Part shown: in pieces, positions 31,854 to 45,700 of the stretch
Layout of the letters: every line of letters starts with the position of its first letter
How positions within the stretch are numbered: the first letter of the stretch is position 1
Assembly: GCA_964035015.1 (NCBI GenBank)
Contig: OZ036000.1
Span: forward strand, 4,161,099-4,225,098
Source: Corallium rubrum
Taxonomy: Eukaryota > Cnidaria > Anthozoa > Scleralcyonacea > Coralliidae
DNA: 64,000 bases
Reading direction: 5' to 3'
Notes under the pieces: model-generated
The model's input: only the letters and a program-made list of their open reading frames with translations
Told to the model about the DNA's origin: nothing
Database searches by the model: none
Made by a program: the position numbers and the translations under genes

Positions 31854-34800
31854 GTAAGTATTCACTGTGTCTGTGGTATACAACGCAAATCGCGTCGGTT
31901 TCACTTCCTTATTATATGCTTTCCCTTTCGCTCTTCGCTTGTTCTTTAACACTTGCGTGCGTTTATTCTGGGGGAATATCGTTGTGAGAGATTAGCCTTT
32001 CGTTCTCGGTCTTCGTTTGTAATGCACGGAAACGCGAGTGCTCAGAGATATAGACATTGCCGCCATTTAATATATGTATATATAAAACGCCATTTATTAT
32101 AAACATCGGTTCATCTTGTTTCTATTTCTTAAACATAAAATAAAGTCTATCAATCGTTCACATCGAGTTGCATGCTGTGGGTTTGTATATAGAAATTCAA
32201 ACAGATTGAAAATATTTACGGAAGCTCTCGAAGCAATTATTCAAATACTTTGTGCCCATAGTAATCTGAACTAGGCAACCCCTGGTGTTATAATTATTGT
32301 TGTGTGGCTTCGCGTCAGTTAAAAGAACAACTTGACTCAATTAGTGCTGTTTCTCACAAAATAAATTCACCCGAAACGATTTTCAGCTAGCTCCGATGCG
32401 AGAAAAGAAAAGCGAATTCAAGTTTTTGCTATTTGCTCGACTGCGTGCAGTTTTCACTAATAAAGAAAATTTATTTTCTCATGCAAAATATCTGATATTG
32501 ACGGTTTATATAGCAAGCTCTGTATGTGGCCGTTTTCAAAATGTTAAATTCTACCAATTCCTGCTAAGACGCCAGCCTCCCCTCGACGACCAAACTCGTC
32601 TAGCTTAAAGTGGTTTTAGTTCAGCCTGAGTAAAATCGGAGAAGACCCTTTCTACTTATTTCTCAACTAAATGAAACTTCTTAGCTAATATAAAACAGTG
32701 TATTACTTAGTGAGTTTTATTTCCGGATATTCGGGCCATTTCGGAACCTGTCCAGACGTATACACTAGGTTTAGCGCATTAGCGATATTCCCATCGCCAT
32801 TGTTTGTTAAAAGGGAGTTTTATTGGTAAAGTATACAATAGTAATCCACTCATTCATTTTACAATTGTTTCGTCAATAGACCTTAATCACGCACAAACAC
32901 TTTAGCGTTTTAATGGTTTTCTACCGGATAAAGGGACTTTATCAGAATTATTAGTTGATTTTATTTATTGACGTTGTCGCCTAGAGCAAATTCTAGGATT
33001 AATTTCGCTATGCGTTGGGCTATACATTCGTACACCGCCGCGCGATTATAATTAATGGAAAGATTAATGGTTTAGACGCATTAAAGGACCAGTTAAGGGC
33101 CAGCAGAATTGTCTGCAGCACTATCCCTCGTTACTTGAGCGGTGAGCCTTACTTACCATGCGGCTAAACCAGAAAGCGGTCAGATTAGTCGCAGTCTATA
33201 GTATACACAGCCTTTTTCAAGGCCTTTATATGTGATTTTCATGTGACGTACGTCATAAAATTCCTAAAATCAAAGTCAGGTGTCAACGACCGTTATCTCC
33301 TAGGCAACGCAACTTGGAAACGTAACACATCGCGACCTAACACAGGTAGAAATCTCACAGCTTGTCAAAAAATGTGTTTTTGCTTGTAACAAGTTTGTGA
33401 ACAAGTTGTAATAAGGGACGCTATTTCACCAAGCTGCTACAAACTTCTTGTTGTCAACGTTGTAGCAACTTGCATGTTACAGCAATGCTGTTCTAAACTG
33501 TTGGGACAACTTGCGTCAGGCTTGTTGACCACAACATGAAAACAAATATTTGTTACAAACAATGCCAAAGCAAGTTGTTGGGACAACCTGTGGCAGGCCA
33601 GTGAACTCCATACTTCCTCCCATTCTCCCTTCATATCTGCAACGCTAACTTCCAATCTCGTTCCCAGTTGGCTCTGGGAACGAGATTGGCTAACTTTGGG
33701 TCAGAAAGTGAAGTCAAGCTCTATTACGTCGCCTTCAGTCCCCCTATATACGTGGCCAAGACGCGGTTCGCGTCAGAGGACTGGAAGAGACGTAATAAGT
33801 TCACTTTTGAAGCGTGATAACGACTGAAGTTAGCGTCCCAGGTATAGGGATGGATATACTGTAGGAAATGGAGTTCACTGCGACAGGCTTGTTGATGACA
33901 TGATTGAATGAGGATTTGCAACTCTACAATAAATTCTCATCAACATTAACATGGTCTTGTTTAATTTCAGCCTCTCCGTCACGTGACAGTGCTTTGTGAT
34001 ACCCCCTCCCGCACCCTCGTGACATTATGTGATTATTGTTCAAACACCCCCCACCCACCCCCGATGCGTCATGTATTTTGTGTATGGCCCCTTTGCAATT
34101 TTACTAAATATAATACTTATTACAAACAATGCCACACAGCAAGTTGTTGGACAATAATGAGAATCGGTACCAATAAAAACAGCGAACACTTCAAATTCCC
34201 ATAATAGTTAATGCCAGGAATTAGGACTTATCTTTTAGTGGTGATCCAGACTTGGAAATGTGACAATTCGTGACCCAACATAGGTAGAAGTCTTACAGCA
34301 TCGGTTAACAAGATGTCAGTGTTTGCAACAAATTACTTAGAAATCTGTAAAACCATAGAAAATTAAAAAATAAATTAATAAGAGTTAATTGCGGGAAATA
34401 CGCCCGAATCACGCTTAGCCGCGTACTTAAAAATTAATTTTTTCACACGTAGGAAATTTCTCGTCTATTTTTTTCTATATATCTGCATGTATACTGAGTT
34501 AATGTTCTACTTAAAAAATAGGGATATGAATTATATATTTAACTGAAATAGGGAAGTGTTTCTTGCGTGGGGTAATGCATGCAATAATGGCCATTTTTAT
34601 TAAAGTTTACTCTTATATGGCACTAAGACCATACAAGGCGCGTGATTTCATGAATTTGATTGCACTGATTATTTGCCAAACCCAAATAGTTCCAATGCTC
34701 CCGTTTCTTGTGTTCATCGGATGTACATTGTGTTTTCGATCACGTTGACCTATAGTTGACGTACTCGCTGATTGTCTTGCGGTTAACCAGAGGGAAAAAA

Positions 34801-37800
34801 TCATAATTAGGAATAATTATTGTGGAACAGCGAGAGAGGTGGAGAATAATAATATTAGGTGTTACTCCGAGTGACAAACCATACCAGATGAGAAAAGGAA
34901 AACTCTACTCAACCACGATTGTAACTATAAGTCGAGGGTTGAAGTCGAGAGTCGATAAACTGACCAGAAAATACCAAAAAATCACGATATATTATAATCG
35001 ATTATATATCGCAACATTGTGTCTTATTTCTACGCACCGCGGGATATATTTATAACCGATATACAAAGCTTTGAGGCTTTGTAAACATAATATATATTTA
35101 TATACAGTATTTTATGTCCTTCCAAACATTGTCGTTCAAATGCAACCAAATCTTTTTTCGATGTGTCAGCAAACTTTAAATTAGAAGTAGCTTTCTCATC
35201 CATCACTAACAGTGTAACACACGACCGAAACGCAGTCGGCAAGTCTCTAGAAGGTAACTTGACTCACTTGAAACTTTCTTTTCACAAACAAAACGACGCC
35301 TGGCCGTACGCAGAATAAAATAATGTATATAAATATATATTATGTTCACATATCTCCGCATAATTACTCTGGCGCTAAAAAGCGACGCATACATCACTAT
35401 TTTGTATATCGGTTATAAATATATCCCATGGTGCGTAGAAATAAGACACAATGTTGCGATATATAATCGATTATAGTATATAGTGATTTTATGGTATTTT
35501 CTAGTCAATTTATCGACTCTCGACTTCAACCCTCGACTTCGACTCTCGACTCTCGACTTATAGTTACACTCCTCAACCGCGATTATCTCTCTCTCATTTT
35601 TCAACAATACACGACGGAAACTCCTTTGTGGTTCCCATTAACTACATTTTAACCTATAAAAAATAGCCCTCTTAAGTCTTTAGTATGGTAATATGTACGT
35701 GGCGTACATTAGCACACTAAAGACTTAAGGTCTGTGACAAACGGCGTATTTTTCATGCGCCGTATAAAATATGAGAATTAAGTTCATGAAAAATACGCCG
35801 TCTGTAACCATTAAATACGGCAATTTCATTAAGTTCGACAGTGCCATTAAATACGACGAGCCCAGTCGTATAATACGACTCAAGTACGGCGTTGGTGCAG
35901 ACGGCGTACTATTCATGCGCCGAATAAAATGCATACATTAATTTACAATATGATAATACATTTTCTATCCACAATTCATGTTTGTAACATCGTTTCCAGA
36001 CCTACGACTCGAGAACTGTAATTTATTCGACTTATTAAATACGACGAAAATACGCCGTCTAACTCAACAGGAACAATTTCAGAATTTGGGTCGACTATAA
36101 TAGGTATTTTATACGGCGCATGAAAAATACGCCGTTTGTTACAGGCGTAAGAGTTTGATGCCGCCCAGAGTTAACACCTTATCTACACCCACTTGGCAGT
36201 CACGGTTTGCTTCCCCTGTTTATGTGAGCTCCGTATATAATAAATGGCACTAATATCGCTCTTCCGGCAATTATTTATATAGAATACAATCGAAATATAG
36301 TAAGGTTAGACATACTGCCGAAACAGAGAACGTAGGAGTCTAACGTTTCGAGCGAAGGCCCTTCGTCAGAGAGGGCCTTCGCTCGAAACGTTAGATTCCT
36401 ACGTTCTCTGTTTCGGCAGAAAATCTAACCTTACTATAATCGAAATATGGTATGTAGTAGGTTAATACTGCCGAAACAGAGAACGTAGGTGGTCTAACGT
36501 TTCGAGCGAAGGTCCTTCGTCACGTTTCTCTCTGACGAAGGGCCTTCGCTCGAAACGTTAGACCACTTACGTTCTCTGTTTCGGCAGTATTAACCTACTA
36601 CATACCATATTTCGATTGTTGTTTCAACACTGCCTACACAGCACACTACTTTTATAACCTCACTATATTTCGATTGTTGTTTCTACACTGCCTACGCAGC
36701 ACGCTACTTTTATTACACTATATAGAATATAGCCGACTATGGTATAAATATCGTTTTCACTAACGTCAGGACTTGTTTCCCAGCTTACTGTAGTATTAAA
36801 GAAATACCAAATGGTTTTCCGTGTTTGAATACTCTGATCCAAACACACAAGAAATTGCGAGACTGGAGAAAAGCGTAACAAAGCACGAGCCGTAGCCCGT
36901 AGGCGAGATAGAGCTGGCAAAAATATACCGAGACCCAAAATTTGGGAGCAATATGGTGTTTGGTAGATGATAAAATGTTAAATAGTTGCTGGATTTAATA
37001 ACACGTGGGCGCCATGTTGCGGTTGGCAACTAATGGGTACATCAACATGATGGCCAAAATGGGGCAAAAAAGCCCAAATTTTATAAACCAAAAGGTGCAA
37101 TCTCAAAATAGCTTATACATCACTTTTAAAGCTTAACTATAAGCCTGGAGACGAAAAGGACAAGGTTATACGCAAACTAGGACGATGTATCTGATTTACA
37201 CACTATTAATTAAACAAACATCACATTTTCGACGAAAACTTACAACAACGATCTTCAAAACGTGATGAAGTGAAATAAACACAATTTGTGTAGCAGCATA
37301 CATTTTGTGTTCTTTAATAGACTTATAATTATATACCTTAATTTGGCTTATTATTAACCGCACACAATCCATATAATTGTTTTCAAGCTTGCGAAGACGT
37401 GTTACAACTGGTAAGCCAATTTAATTTAAGCGCGTGATGTTTCTAATACTTATTATACAAGACCCCACGCAATATTGTTCTTTGTGACATTTTAGTTATT
37501 TTTAGTTTTTTGTGAGAACTTAGTTAAAAGAAGGAACTTCCATATGAAATTGAGTGTCGTGAACTTCATGGAGCTTACACTAAAGATTTACAAGATTGGA
37601 TCAGACATAAAAGTCTGAGAAATATAATCATATATGATTCGTAGAAAGCTGCTAAGTCGTAGCAGGTCGTAGCAGTCAGCAGCTTCCCTAAATCATATTC
37701 CGATATTAAATAATTTGTTATTTATATAACACAATCTCTCCATGCATGTCTATTAATCCAATAAGACAGTAAGACAGTGTAAGATGGGGGCAGTATACAT

Positions 37801-39653
37801 GTTGTTTTTAGCCAAAACTGTTTCATATTCAGATCCTAAGCTGCGAACTTCGAAATTAACACTTTGAGGCCTGGACCTGCTGAATAAAATCGTCTGGCGT
37901 TAGCCAGAATAAAATACTATATAAAGACTCGTCGTCAGGCTTCAAAGTGTTAAAGAAGTACATTGATTCAATTTTGAAGTACGAGTTACCTATAGTCTTA
38001 ACAATTATATGTATAGAATTTCTGAACATTCAAGACCATGTTTCCACACAGAGCTGTCTGCATGAAGGTTCTTCCTTTCACAAGCAAAATCATCCGGCGT
38101 TAGACAGAGTAAAATAATGAATAATTGGTGAATATATATTGTGAATGAAAGAACCCAGTCTAGGCCTGAAGCAATGGGCTAGCAATTACAAAGTAAAATA
38201 ATAAATGAACTATATTTTTGATTGCATGCAGGCTCAGGGTGCATGGAAAGAGTTAGTCAGTACAATATTCTAGAGTGATTTATTTGCAGTGATAAATCGA
38301 CTTATAGACTAGAGCAAAAGTTTCCGGATTCGTAAATGTTTCCGGATTCACTTCGTACCGAGTATTCGAATTCGTTAGGCGTTTACACTACATGGAGTAT
38401 TCGCAGATTCGGCCGTTTACACTAAACTCGGAATTCCTTTAATTCAGTTACTATGTTGACCGATGTTGGTTCCACCACAACCTCACATAACTATACGAGC
38501 GGAATTCCGAGTATCCAAATTCATCGGAATAACCGTTCACACTACGTATTGTATCGGATTCAAAAGTATTCGGATACGAAGTTTCTACATTTTTTTTTCG
38601 AAATCTCCGGGTACGTGATCAAACCGGAAAGTTTCTATTCCGGATTCATTCTTTTGTGTGAACGGCAAAACGAGTCCGGTACTAAAACGTTCCGGTCTTA
38701 AATAGTTCATTTAAAAACTTTTACAAAAATAGAGAATGACGAAGTCCGCTATATATAAAGTAAAGTCAGTGCACGACAGGAGTTAGGGAAGCGAAACGGT
38801 GAAAACAAGGGTGATTATTATTAAGGTTTTATTTCTCCGTCATTCTCTATTCTTGTAATATGCAGTTTAGCTATATATTTATGCCGATCTATCGACACCT
38901 CACTGTGCAGATATATTACTACACATCAGTATTAAAAGAGTCTGTATATTGTGTCTTCGTTTCTACCTTTAAAACAAATTTGCTGGGCTATCATATTCTT
39001 AACAAGACTTGGCTTTCTACCTGAGATAATGGTCAATGTATACACAGGTATATAGCTCATGCATGTGGACTGTGGTTTATAACAATGGTCTGGTCATTCA
39101 TCACTACTTCAACCCACCATGCTTATATATTCAACAGTGGGTGATAACATTGAGAATCTCGAGTACATCTGACCATAGTCCCTAGAATTATATCGTCTGT
39201 AGACGCAGCGAACATCAAAACGGTTATCAATGAGCTACAATTTAGGTTGAGGGTGGCAATAAGGTGCACATGCAATCTTTTGTTTTACATTCATTAATAT
39301 TTATAAAGCAACGATACGATGCTATTGGTTGATTGCTTCATTATACCAAAAATATAATGTGTTCAGCAAGCGTTAAGGTGAAATAAGGTGCACAAACGTG
39401 AACAAAACCTAGAACAAAGACTTTGGCCGCGTTTCCAGACAATTTATTTCTAGGGACTATGATCTGACGCAGTTTAGCTGATACACTGGTGCACTAGCCT
39501 CTAACCCCAGACGACTTCTCAGGTTGTCAGCGGACGAGTGGTGTCCACTATAAAACTGCTGTTTATCCGAATCTCGCAAAGTTTACTTATAATGCAAAAT
39601 TCTCAAAACGGAGTAGTAAGGCCTCGCACGCACAGTCAAATGAAATTGACTCC

Positions 39654-39721
<68 letters not shown>

Positions 39722-42700
39722 TTTATTTAAGGAGGATAAGTTTTTCAGCAGAGCTGGCGGGGTCCTCCATTTACAGCTAAGACCTATAGGTGTTGATTTT
39801 ACGGAGGGAGTAAAACCGGAGAACCCGGCGAAAAACCCTCAAAGCACAGGAGAGACCAACTAAACTCTACTCACATGAGTCCCCACCCCGAGAACGGGGC
39901 TATTCCCGAACGGTCACCCATCCAAGTACTAACCCCGTCTAACCAGGCTTAACTATTGGTGAGAGGCAGCGCCCTAATAGCACACGCCACCCGTGCTCCT
40001 TATAGGGTTTAATGACACTTCTATAGATCTACAACTGCTTTTTTCCTGTCAAATCCTCTATATAATTGTTAGGTGACTATTATGAGGTATTTCATAATCG
40101 AATGGATGTACTGTACATGCCGCTTTGATTTTGAAGTTTGCAGCAGAATTTGAATGTAAACCAGTTTTGGCTAACTAAAATAGCGTGATAGAATCTCTTT
40201 AAGCGCTGTCTTACTCAGAAAACTGATTTCTAAGTTTTCAAGCGAGACACTCCGATCTGGTGTCTTCATCAGGCCTGTGATCGTCCCATATTTATACTCT
40301 CATAGAACCATTCATGACGTTATCTATCAACTAGATGCAAATAGGCTTCCAACAGTAGACTGCGGTCTAAAGAAGAAGATACTAGATCGAAACAGGGGTG
40401 TTGGTGGCACAGTGGTTAGCGCACGTGCCTTTTAGCAGGGGTGTTGGTGGCACAGTGGTTAGCGCACGTGCCTTTTAGCAGGGGTGTTGGTGGCACAGTG
40501 GTTAGCGCACGTGCCTTTCACCTCTGCTACCCCGGTTCAATTCCTGCTCTCAGCAGTTATCTGATTAAAATTTCACCTTGGCCGCATGTGAGAAGAGTGC
40601 TTCCAGTTTGACTCTACCAAACATCGCAGGTTTCCTCCGGGTACTCCGGTTTCCTCCTGTAGAAACACTGGACCAATGAGGGATGACCCTTACTGGACCT
40701 CTAGGGAGAACAGTTAGCTTTTAAAGTGTATATGAAACGAAAATTAAGTTTGTCTTATTTGAAAGAACTCTTAAAATAATGGGAATATCAATTTACAGCT
40801 TTTTCATATTTTACTTAGTTCTTGAGATATGTAGACTTATGTGATATTCAAATGAGATAACTTATGGTTCGTTTTATTTTTAAGATTATTCGATTATTTT
40901 TAAGATTATTGAACAAAATCGCCTGAAACTTTGCATATTGCTACAGTTCATGCAACTAAACATGAAAGACAAGTTACAAGTGATTTTGATCAAATAATCT
41001 TAAAAATATTCACGATTTTCGAATATGTTAATTAGAAAAAAACAGACCATAAGTTATCTCATTTGAATATCACATAAGTCTAAATATCTCAAGAACTAAG
41101 TAAAATATGAAAAAGCTGTAAATTGATATTCCCCATTATTTTAAGCGTTCTTTCAAATAAGACAAATTTAATTTTCGTTTCATATACACTTTAACTGATA
41201 GAGATATCCAGTATAAATAAGATTAGTTTAGTTTAGTTTTAGTTGGGTCAAGTTGGGTTTAGTTGGGAAAAGTAACTTTTTAAGCTACGTTCAAAAATCT
41301 TTTAAGCCAGAGTAGCATTAAACTATGTCCGATTCTTCACCTGGCTGCGTTAGGAATTTATTTGTCTATTATACTGAATTATGTTTTCTTGTTATCCGTT
41401 TAAATATAGATATTCTCCCAATTGGGTTAGGAATAGGGACCGGTCTCCTTCTCCTAATTGTTCTGGCACTTTCGTACAAGTTATTCAACGATGACCAGAA
41501 GTTCAGAAGGATGTCAAGAAGACACAAGAAATCCATTGCACCGACAATCATCCCTCAAGACATCCCGGGATTTATGCTACCCACATGGCGTAATGTAAGG
41601 GTTCAAGAACCGCTGCGCAAGTTCAGTCGGCTTGGTGACGACTCATCAACTGACGAGCTCGACTTGGACACGATCAAAGCAAGAACCAATAATAATATTC
41701 CAGTAAGCACCGTTATCGCCGCAGGCCAGTCTACTCCAGAATTGCGAGAAATGTCCAAAATGGAGCTGGTCTCGCAGTTGAAAACGAAAACACTTCCGCG
41801 AATCACAGGTTCTATATCACTTCAAGATTTGAACGTCTACTCTCCCAAGGCGAGATGTAGAAAAAGTTTAGTGGACGAAGAACTAATGCCGAGCTTAAAG
41901 TTTGCGTTGTATTACAGCGTGGCGACGAGCGAGTTGAACATTACCGTGATCAGTGTCCATAATTTAACACACCTCGCGAGTATCGATTCTCCGAACTTAA
42001 GCGTTTGGGTGCAAGTTGAGTTCTCGAGATATCATCAGGAATTTCGCACCAGGTGCTGTTCACTTGACAATGAACCTGTGTTTAATGAGACTTGTGTTGT
42101 GAGTGAGTTTCCTGTGGAGCATTTTACTGGAAGTAAAGTATCTTTTCGTGTTCTGCATGATAATTCAACTGTGGTTGCCGAAGCTGTATACGTTTTGCTT
42201 GGATTGCCACCGTCGTTTCCAAGAAATGAAGCGATTGAACTGCAGCATCCTGGGATTGTTCAAGTAAGGAAATGTTTCATTGACTCTTTTTGGTCCCCAG
42301 TTCCCTTTGTATATCATAGCAAAGCGCACGACAGAAACAAGGGGTCTTGGAAAGAGAATGTATGTTTACCGCCTAGGGTTCTCCCTTTGACAAGTACCTC
42401 CATAACAAAAGTCCTACTCTAACTAACCTTCAAATACTCATTAAGTAAGGAAATGTTTCATTGACTCTTTTTTGTCCCCAGTTCCCTTCGTATATCTTAG
42501 CATAGCGCACGACAGAAACAAGGGGTCTTATAGAAAGAGAATGTATGTTTACCGCCTAGGGTTCTCCCTTTGACAAGTACCTCCATAACAAAAGTCCTAC
42601 TCTAACTAACCTTCAAATACTCATTAAGTAAGGAAATGTTTCATTGACTCTTTTTGGTCCCTAGTTCCCTTTGTATATCTTAGCAAAGCGCACGACAGAT

Positions 42701-45700
42701 ACAAGGGGTCTTGGAAAGACTAAAGAGAATGTATGTTTACCGCCTAAGATGTCTGGGGGTTCTCCCTTTGACGAATACCTCCATAATAAAAGTCCTACTC
42801 GAACTAACCTTCAAAAACGCATTAATAATTCATGAGGAAAACACAAAGGAAAATCATGGCCGTGATGTGTCTGTATATGTGATAGAGACACGCTCGCTAT
42901 TTTCGATGAACTTTTTCTTCGATTTTGTGGCTCACACAACTTTAATTTTCAAAATTGATTTCTGTATGAGCTTATCAAAATTTATTAATAATTCATAAGG
43001 AAAATCCAAAAGAAATGAATGTTTAATCAGATGTTTGTAAATACTGTTAAAACATTGATTAATAAAACATCAATGTTTTATGTACTGTATAATAAACGAG
43101 CAGGAGTGTTTTATCAGATATAAAGACACGAGGCGAAGCCGAGTGTTTTTATATCTGATAAAACACGAACTGCGAGTTTATTATACGGTTCAAAAACGAA
43201 CCACTTGGTAAGTTGATTGGCGGAGTTAGTTTGAAAAATAACCTTGTCTAAGCCGAGAAAATCAAAGCTAAAGTTTATGTAAATCAGGAGAAATCTTTAT
43301 CACATATAAAGATACGATACGGCCATGATTTTCTTTTGTGTTTTCCTCATGAATTATTAATGAGTTTTTGAAGTCAACTTAACACCTTTATCGTGATGCT
43401 TTATGCGAGTGAATCAAGTCTATCATTATCGTATTTATGCAAGAGGGAAATTTATCATTTGTCTTCTAATTTTCCCGTGCATGTTGATGAGGGAAAATTA
43501 GACACTAGCGGCTCAAATTCAGTTTTTTCTGAGTTAAAATGATCTTATCCAACGTTTCTTACAACTCTTAAACAAAGTATTCATCATGTACACTTAGCAT
43601 TCTAAGTATTCATTTGTCAACTACTACCTAACCAATACTACCTAACAACTGGTGAGATTTTTACGTGTGTAGATGAAGTGATTATGTACAAGGCCTTTTA
43701 ATGTTTTGGTCTTTCTTAAATTATTTTAGTCAAGCCAGTCACCAAAATGCGGTGAAATGCTGGTACGTTTAAAGTACGATCCCGTTGAAGAGGTTGTTAC
43801 TTTAGGGATTGTGGAATGTCGTGGTTTAAGAAGTGCAAGGAAGAAACACAAAATACTGGGTAAGCAATATATATATTTCAAAAACTCATTAATAATTCAT
43901 GAGGAAAACACAAAAGAAAATCAAGACCGTATCGTATCTCTATATGTGATAAAGATTTCTCCTGATTTACATAAACTTTAGCTTTGATTTTCTCGGCTTA
44001 GACAAGGTTATTTTTCAAACTAACTCCGCCAATCAACTTACCAAGTGATTCGTTTTTGAAGCCGTATAATAAACTCGCAGTTCGTGTTTTATCAGATATA
44101 AGAACACTCGACTTCGCCTCGTGTCTTTATATCTGATAAAACACTCCTACTCGTTTATTATACAGTACATAAATAGCTACTAAAAACAAGTTACTGTATA
44201 CTACATGGTGTACAGTTTTTTCAGTTTTTCCTACGATTTGAAAAAAAGAAAATTACATAGCTGGGTTTTTTTTTGCTCTCTTATTCAATTTAATTAATGT
44301 CTGATCTGTGAGTAACACGTTTATTATTTATTAATTTATGATTGAGTCGGTTTTCTTTGTTCTTTCGAGGGCTTTATATCGCATGAAGACCTTGAATACT
44401 AATTAGATAAGAAATGAAGGAAAAAACTAGGAAAATCTTTGTCCAAGGTAGAAAAAAAACCCCAACTTTGTTGGAAAACCTCCTCAATCATAAATTAAGT
44501 CAGATAAATCCCTCGAACGTCAGGATTTATGCGATATAAAGCCCTCGGACGCTTCGCGTCCTCGGGTCTTTATATAGCATAAATCCCTCGTTCTCGGGAT
44601 TTATCTATTACTTAAAATACTCATTAATAATTCATGATGAAAACACAAAAGAAATCAATACCGTAGCAGTGGTTATAAATCGGATACAGCATCATCCTGA
44701 TTTACATAAACTTTAGCTTCGATTTTCTCGGCTAAAACAGACCGTATCCCCAAAATAGTTGGTGAACTTGATTACTTAGATGCATTTGTATTTTAAGAAA
44801 GATACTACGGCTCGCTTGCAGCTCGCCTTGTAAATCAGATACAGCTCGGCTGTTCATTGCTGTATCTATTACTTGACTCAGGCCTTCGTCAAAGCAAATG
44901 CCAATATCGTGTTGGCTCAGAATCACATATATAAGAACAAAATGGCGTAGTTACGTGCTTACGTTTATTCTAAAATTAATTAATGGCGTCAGGATTTGTT
45001 GACCGAAGAGAGCTAATGTCTGATCGTTAGAATTTCATGCCATACACGGTCAGTTGCACTAAAAACAAAGTATCTTTTGATCGTTTTCATCTGACGTCAC
45101 GGTGGCCATATTGGTGTACCAAACCAATGAAATAGCGGCCATACTGGCGTACCATATGGGAATTAGCTCTATTCTTATTCAAATATTTCGTATTGTTTCA
45201 CCACCCCAATGGGGCTACCGATCAGGTGAGTGAAAACGATCTATAGGTAAGTTAATTAACAAATAGAAAATGCCTGCCCGTGTTTATGTAGCCTGATGCA
45301 AACACGAGAGTGAGTTGGGAGAGTTCGAACGTTTGTGACCTGAACCGTACGGGTTTATATCAGTACTATAACTAGAATACTAGATCAAGAAATGTGCCGT
45401 GACGTCACAACTGTGTTGAGTAATGATATATTTAACGTCGTAAGCACAGGATGTGGTCGCCCAATCATCCGAGCCAGAGGCTCATGTTAAAAGTACACGA
45501 CATAAGCTAACTAAAGATCTAAGTGTTGATTTTATGGAGGGAGGAAAACCTGCAGCAGCCTAGCAGCCTGTGATGCCCAGTGCTTCCGCCCAGTGTTTAC
45601 ATATTCTGATATAAACACGGTAACTGACCAATCACAGTGTGCGTGAGACGCAACCTATTTTGTAATTCCGAATAATAAGCAATATATTTCTTCAATTCCA

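Noticed and set aside
40481..40560. tRNA gene
   Set aside because: A and B boxes are present but no complete cloverleaf with a paired acceptor stem was seen; SINE core and tail follow.
42264..42422. C-terminal extension of the gene C C2A exon to the stop at 42422
   Set aside because: The extension is tandem-repeat intron sequence; a donor and the C2B exons downstream fit the other two genes.
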